From the NCBI GenBank assembly GCA_027487385.1, contig JAIYDS010000242.1:1-53802 (forward strand): a DNA stretch of 53,802 nucleotides. The letters are read 5' to 3'. The notes beneath the pieces are model-generated. The model had not been told where the DNA came from and did no database searches. It saw only the letters and a program-made list of their open reading frames with translations. The position numbers and the translations under genes were made by a program. This DNA comes from Acetobacteraceae bacterium (GTDB lineage: Bacteria > Pseudomonadota > Alphaproteobacteria > Acetobacterales > Acetobacteraceae). This document shows positions 52,045 to 53,802 of the stretch, piece after piece (within the stretch, counting starts at the first letter, position 1; every line of letters starts with the position of its first letter).

Positions 52045-52969
52045 GCAGGCCGAGCCCGCGCAGGAAGCGGCGCACACCTGGGTGGATCATCGCAGGCTCC
52101 GTCACCGCGCTGGCCGTGTTCTCCGCCGTGGTCTCGCCGGCCTGGGCGAGACGGGCGGCAAGATCGGCCCGGCCGCGATGCAGCGCCGCGGCGAGACGAT
52201 GGCCCGTTTCCTCCTCCAGCCCCGGACGCGCCAGGACAAGGCTCCATGTGCCGACGGATTCCACCGGCTCCGCCTGGCCGGGATAGCTGCCGGGCGGCAG
52301 GGTCATCGGTCGCAGCGCCGGCACGGCGGCCAGGATGCGCGCGCGCTCCTGTGCATCGGGGGCGATGAAGCGCAGCCCTTGCGGCCCGCGCGCCAGGGTC
52401 ACGAAGCCGGGCCAACCGGCGCCGCCGCCCCAGAGGGCAGCGACGCGCCCATCCATCACCATGGCCGGCCCATCACCCGCGCGGTCCAGCAGGAGGCCCT
52501 GGAAATCGCGATCCATGTCGAGGCCAAGGCCCGTCATGACCTGCCGCGCGAGCACGACGAAGCCCGAGCCGCGCGCCCCCCAGGCGACAGGCTGGCCGCG
52601 CAGATCGCTGATGGAACGCGCCGGTTGGTCCGCCCGCACCCCGAACAGGCCGGGCTGCGCATACATCGCGAAAAGCAGGGTCACGCCGCGCCCGGCGGCG
52701 AGCGCGGCGGTGGCGGTCTCGCCGGCCACCAGGCCCAGATCCACCCGGCCCTCGGCCAGCAGGTTCACATTCTCCAGGCTGCCTGCGGTGTGGCGCGGCG
52801 CGATCACCAGCGTAGGGTCCGCGGCGGTCACCGCGGCGGCAAAGGCGGCGCCATAGGCCGGGAATCCGCCGCCCGGCGTGGCCGTGGCCAGCGACAGTGT
52901 GACCGGCGCCTGCGCCAGGGCTGCGCCGGCCACGGCCGGGCTGGCCAGAAGGGCGCGGCGGCCGATCAC
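52037..52969 (-). CDS. TAXI-family TRAP transporter solute-binding protein
   Basis: The 310-aa exported protein starts VIGRRALLASPAVAGAALAQ, a signal peptide, and continues LSLATATPGGGFPAYGAAFA, RHTAGSLENVNLLAEGRVDLGL and SISDLRGQPVAWGARGSGF, as in TAXI-type TRAP receptors. The matching TRAP membrane subunits are not in the window. GTG 52969 overlaps the Lrp stop as GTGA with a GGAGGAGGA ribosome site upstream. The ORF extends about 65 codons upstream, which is the shadow of the Lrp gene. Confidence 0.88.
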   Translation of the reverse strand: MIGRRALLASPAVAGAALAQAPVTLSLATATPGGGFPAYGAAFAAAVTAADPTLVIAPRHTAGSLENVNLLAEGRVDLGLVAGETATAALAAGRGVTLLFAMYAQPGLFGVRADQPARSISDLRGQPVAWGARGSGFVVLARQVMTGLGLDMDRDFQGLLLDRAGDGPAMVMDGRVAALWGGGAGWPGFVTLARGPQGLRFIAPDAQERARILAAVPALRPMTLPPGSYPGQAEPVESVGTWSLVLARPGLEEETGHRLAAALHRGRADLAARLAQAGETTAENTASAVTEPAMIHPGVRRFLRGLGLLG

Positions 52970-53439
52970 TCCTCCTCCTCCTCGGGCTTGCGGATCACCG
53001 GCAGCAGCGCCGTCTCCTTCACCGTGCCGAGCGCGATCTCCACCGCCACCCGCTCCATCCCGGCCAGCGGGCGGATTTCCTCGGCCATCAGGGTTTCGAG
53101 TGCCGCGATATCGGGCAGGCGCAGCTTCACGAGGTAGGACCATTCGCCGGTGAGCTGGTGGCATTCCAGCACCGTGTCCAGCTTGCGGACCAGGCGGCGG
53201 AAGGCGATATCCTCCTTGCCCGGCCGGACCGCGACGCGCAGGAAGGCGAGCAGCGGGCAGCCCACTTCGGCCGGGTCCAGCTCGGCATGCCAGCCGCGGA
53301 CCACGCCGCGCTCCTCCAGCCGCTTCAGCCGCTCGGCCGTGGCGGAGACGGAGAGGCCTGAGACCTTCGCGAGATCGGACAGCCCGGCGGCGCCATCCTG
53401 CTGCACCGCGATGACGATTTTCCGGTCAATTTCGTCCAT
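52966..53439 (-). CDS. Lrp/AsnC-family transcriptional regulator
   Basis: This 157-aa regulator has an N-terminal helix-turn-helix (IDRKIVIAVQQDGAAGLSDL, then GLSVSATAERLKRLEERGVV) and an effector-binding RAM domain (about 60-150: LLAFLRVAVRPGKEDIAF, CHQLTGEWSYLVKLRLPD). These regulators bind amino acids or related ligands. The short acidic tail (EEEEE) is encoded by GAG repeats that also serve as the ribosome site of the next gene. It heads the unit with the TAXI, amidohydrolase and exonuclease genes and is divergent from dnaK, 258 bp apart. Confidence 0.94.
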   Translation of the reverse strand: MDEIDRKIVIAVQQDGAAGLSDLAKVSGLSVSATAERLKRLEERGVVRGWHAELDPAEVGCPLLAFLRVAVRPGKEDIAFRRLVRKLDTVLECHQLTGEWSYLVKLRLPDIAALETLMAEEIRPLAGMERVAVEIALGTVKETALLPVIRKPEEEEE

Positions 53440-53685
53440 GGCGAGAGCCTATTCGGATAACTCCGCGATGTAAACGAAAATCCGGCGTCTGGCTTGCAAG
53501 AGCAAGGCTTTGCGCGAGATGAGATTCCAGGCAAAGACTTGGGCGCCGCCTCTTGTCCGCGCGCCCTCTGCTCAATACATCGGCAATGGAGACCGCGCAT
53601 GGGGCGCGGATTGCCGCGCGTCCGCGCGGAGCCAACAGGGGCTATGCCCGGTGCCTGACAGGGGCCGCGCAAAGTCGCCGCATAG

Positions 53686-53802
<117 letters not shown>

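Noticed and set aside
53552-53580. Heat-shock promoter (CTTG-N17-CAATACAT) before dnaK
   Set aside because: The -35 CTTG fits alphaproteobacterial sigma-32 but the -10 is poor, and other CTTG boxes lie nearby; not reliable without start mapping.

Overview
The window is GC-rich DNA (about 70% GC by eye) with dense, often 4-bp-overlapping genes, frequent GTG/TTG starts and long meaningless ORFs opposite real genes. The gene content is alphaproteobacterial, and several features suggest Acetobacteraceae (Roseomonas/Roseococcus-like): FlbD-type flagellar control, AddAB recombination, the AmgK/MurU cell-wall recycling pair, many orphan Bug-type solute-binding proteins, and GC-rich palindromic elements between genes. 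The genus is an inference. No rRNA, tRNA, CRISPR, prophage or insertion sequence was recognised.

Region by region: (1) 1-6201, + strand, is the tail of a flagellar operon: fliG (5' end missing), fliN, flbD, flhA, flhF, flhG, coupled by ATGA overlaps. (2) 6251-8532 holds a perfect 22-bp operator-like palindrome, a small membrane protein, and an opposing GST-MFS pair. (3) 8598-14481 is an accessory stretch with a nucleotide-binding-domain-only Hsp70, an orphan protein with a peptidoglycan-binding-like segment, a dienelactone hydrolase, two Bug proteins and a lipoprotein. (4) 14559-23642, - strand, is the conserved tsaE-amgK-murU-addB-addA-trxA block. It is interrupted by a large inverted repeat between addB and addA and closed by a terminator that runs into the end of trxA. 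(5) 23726-29733, + strand, carries a ferredoxin-NADP reductase, a DUF938-like methyltransferase, an AT-richer gap and a 1355-residue CBM2/Calx-beta/GH5 protein. (6) 29736-35865, - strand, is the riboflavin operon ribD-ribE-ribB-ribH-nusB-thiL plus an MFS gene and a terminator. (7) 35866-36351 shows no convincing gene. (8) 36352-42135 holds a third Bug protein, a Pro-rich lipoprotein (+), a MaoC hydratase and the conserved dapF-mtaB-ftsY group. (9) 42200-45980 holds a glycine-zipper lipoprotein and a LysR regulator divergent from a thioesterase-MFS pair. (10) 46169-50521 is rpmI-rplT-pheS-pheT, with a terminator-like hairpin before pheS and a hairpin cluster before pheT. (11) 50534-53439, - strand, is a tightly overlapped unit: an Lrp regulator, a TAXI solute-binding protein, an amidohydrolase and a DEDDh exonuclease. 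(12) 53698 to the end is the start of dnaK.

How it fits together: most of the window is housekeeping (motility, DNA repair, wall recycling, riboflavin/thiamin cofactors, translation, SRP targeting). The unusual parts are the calcium-domain-rich GH5 enzyme, the palindromic elements lodged inside three otherwise tight operons (addB/addA, nusB/thiL, pheS/pheT), an operator-like palindrome in front of a small membrane protein with no repressor nearby, a RibB whose C-terminal cyclohydrolase-like domain lacks the zinc cysteines, and an insertion in PheT. I see no clearly new multi-gene defence or metabolic system. The candidates most worth checking are the intra-operon palindromes and the GH5 protein.
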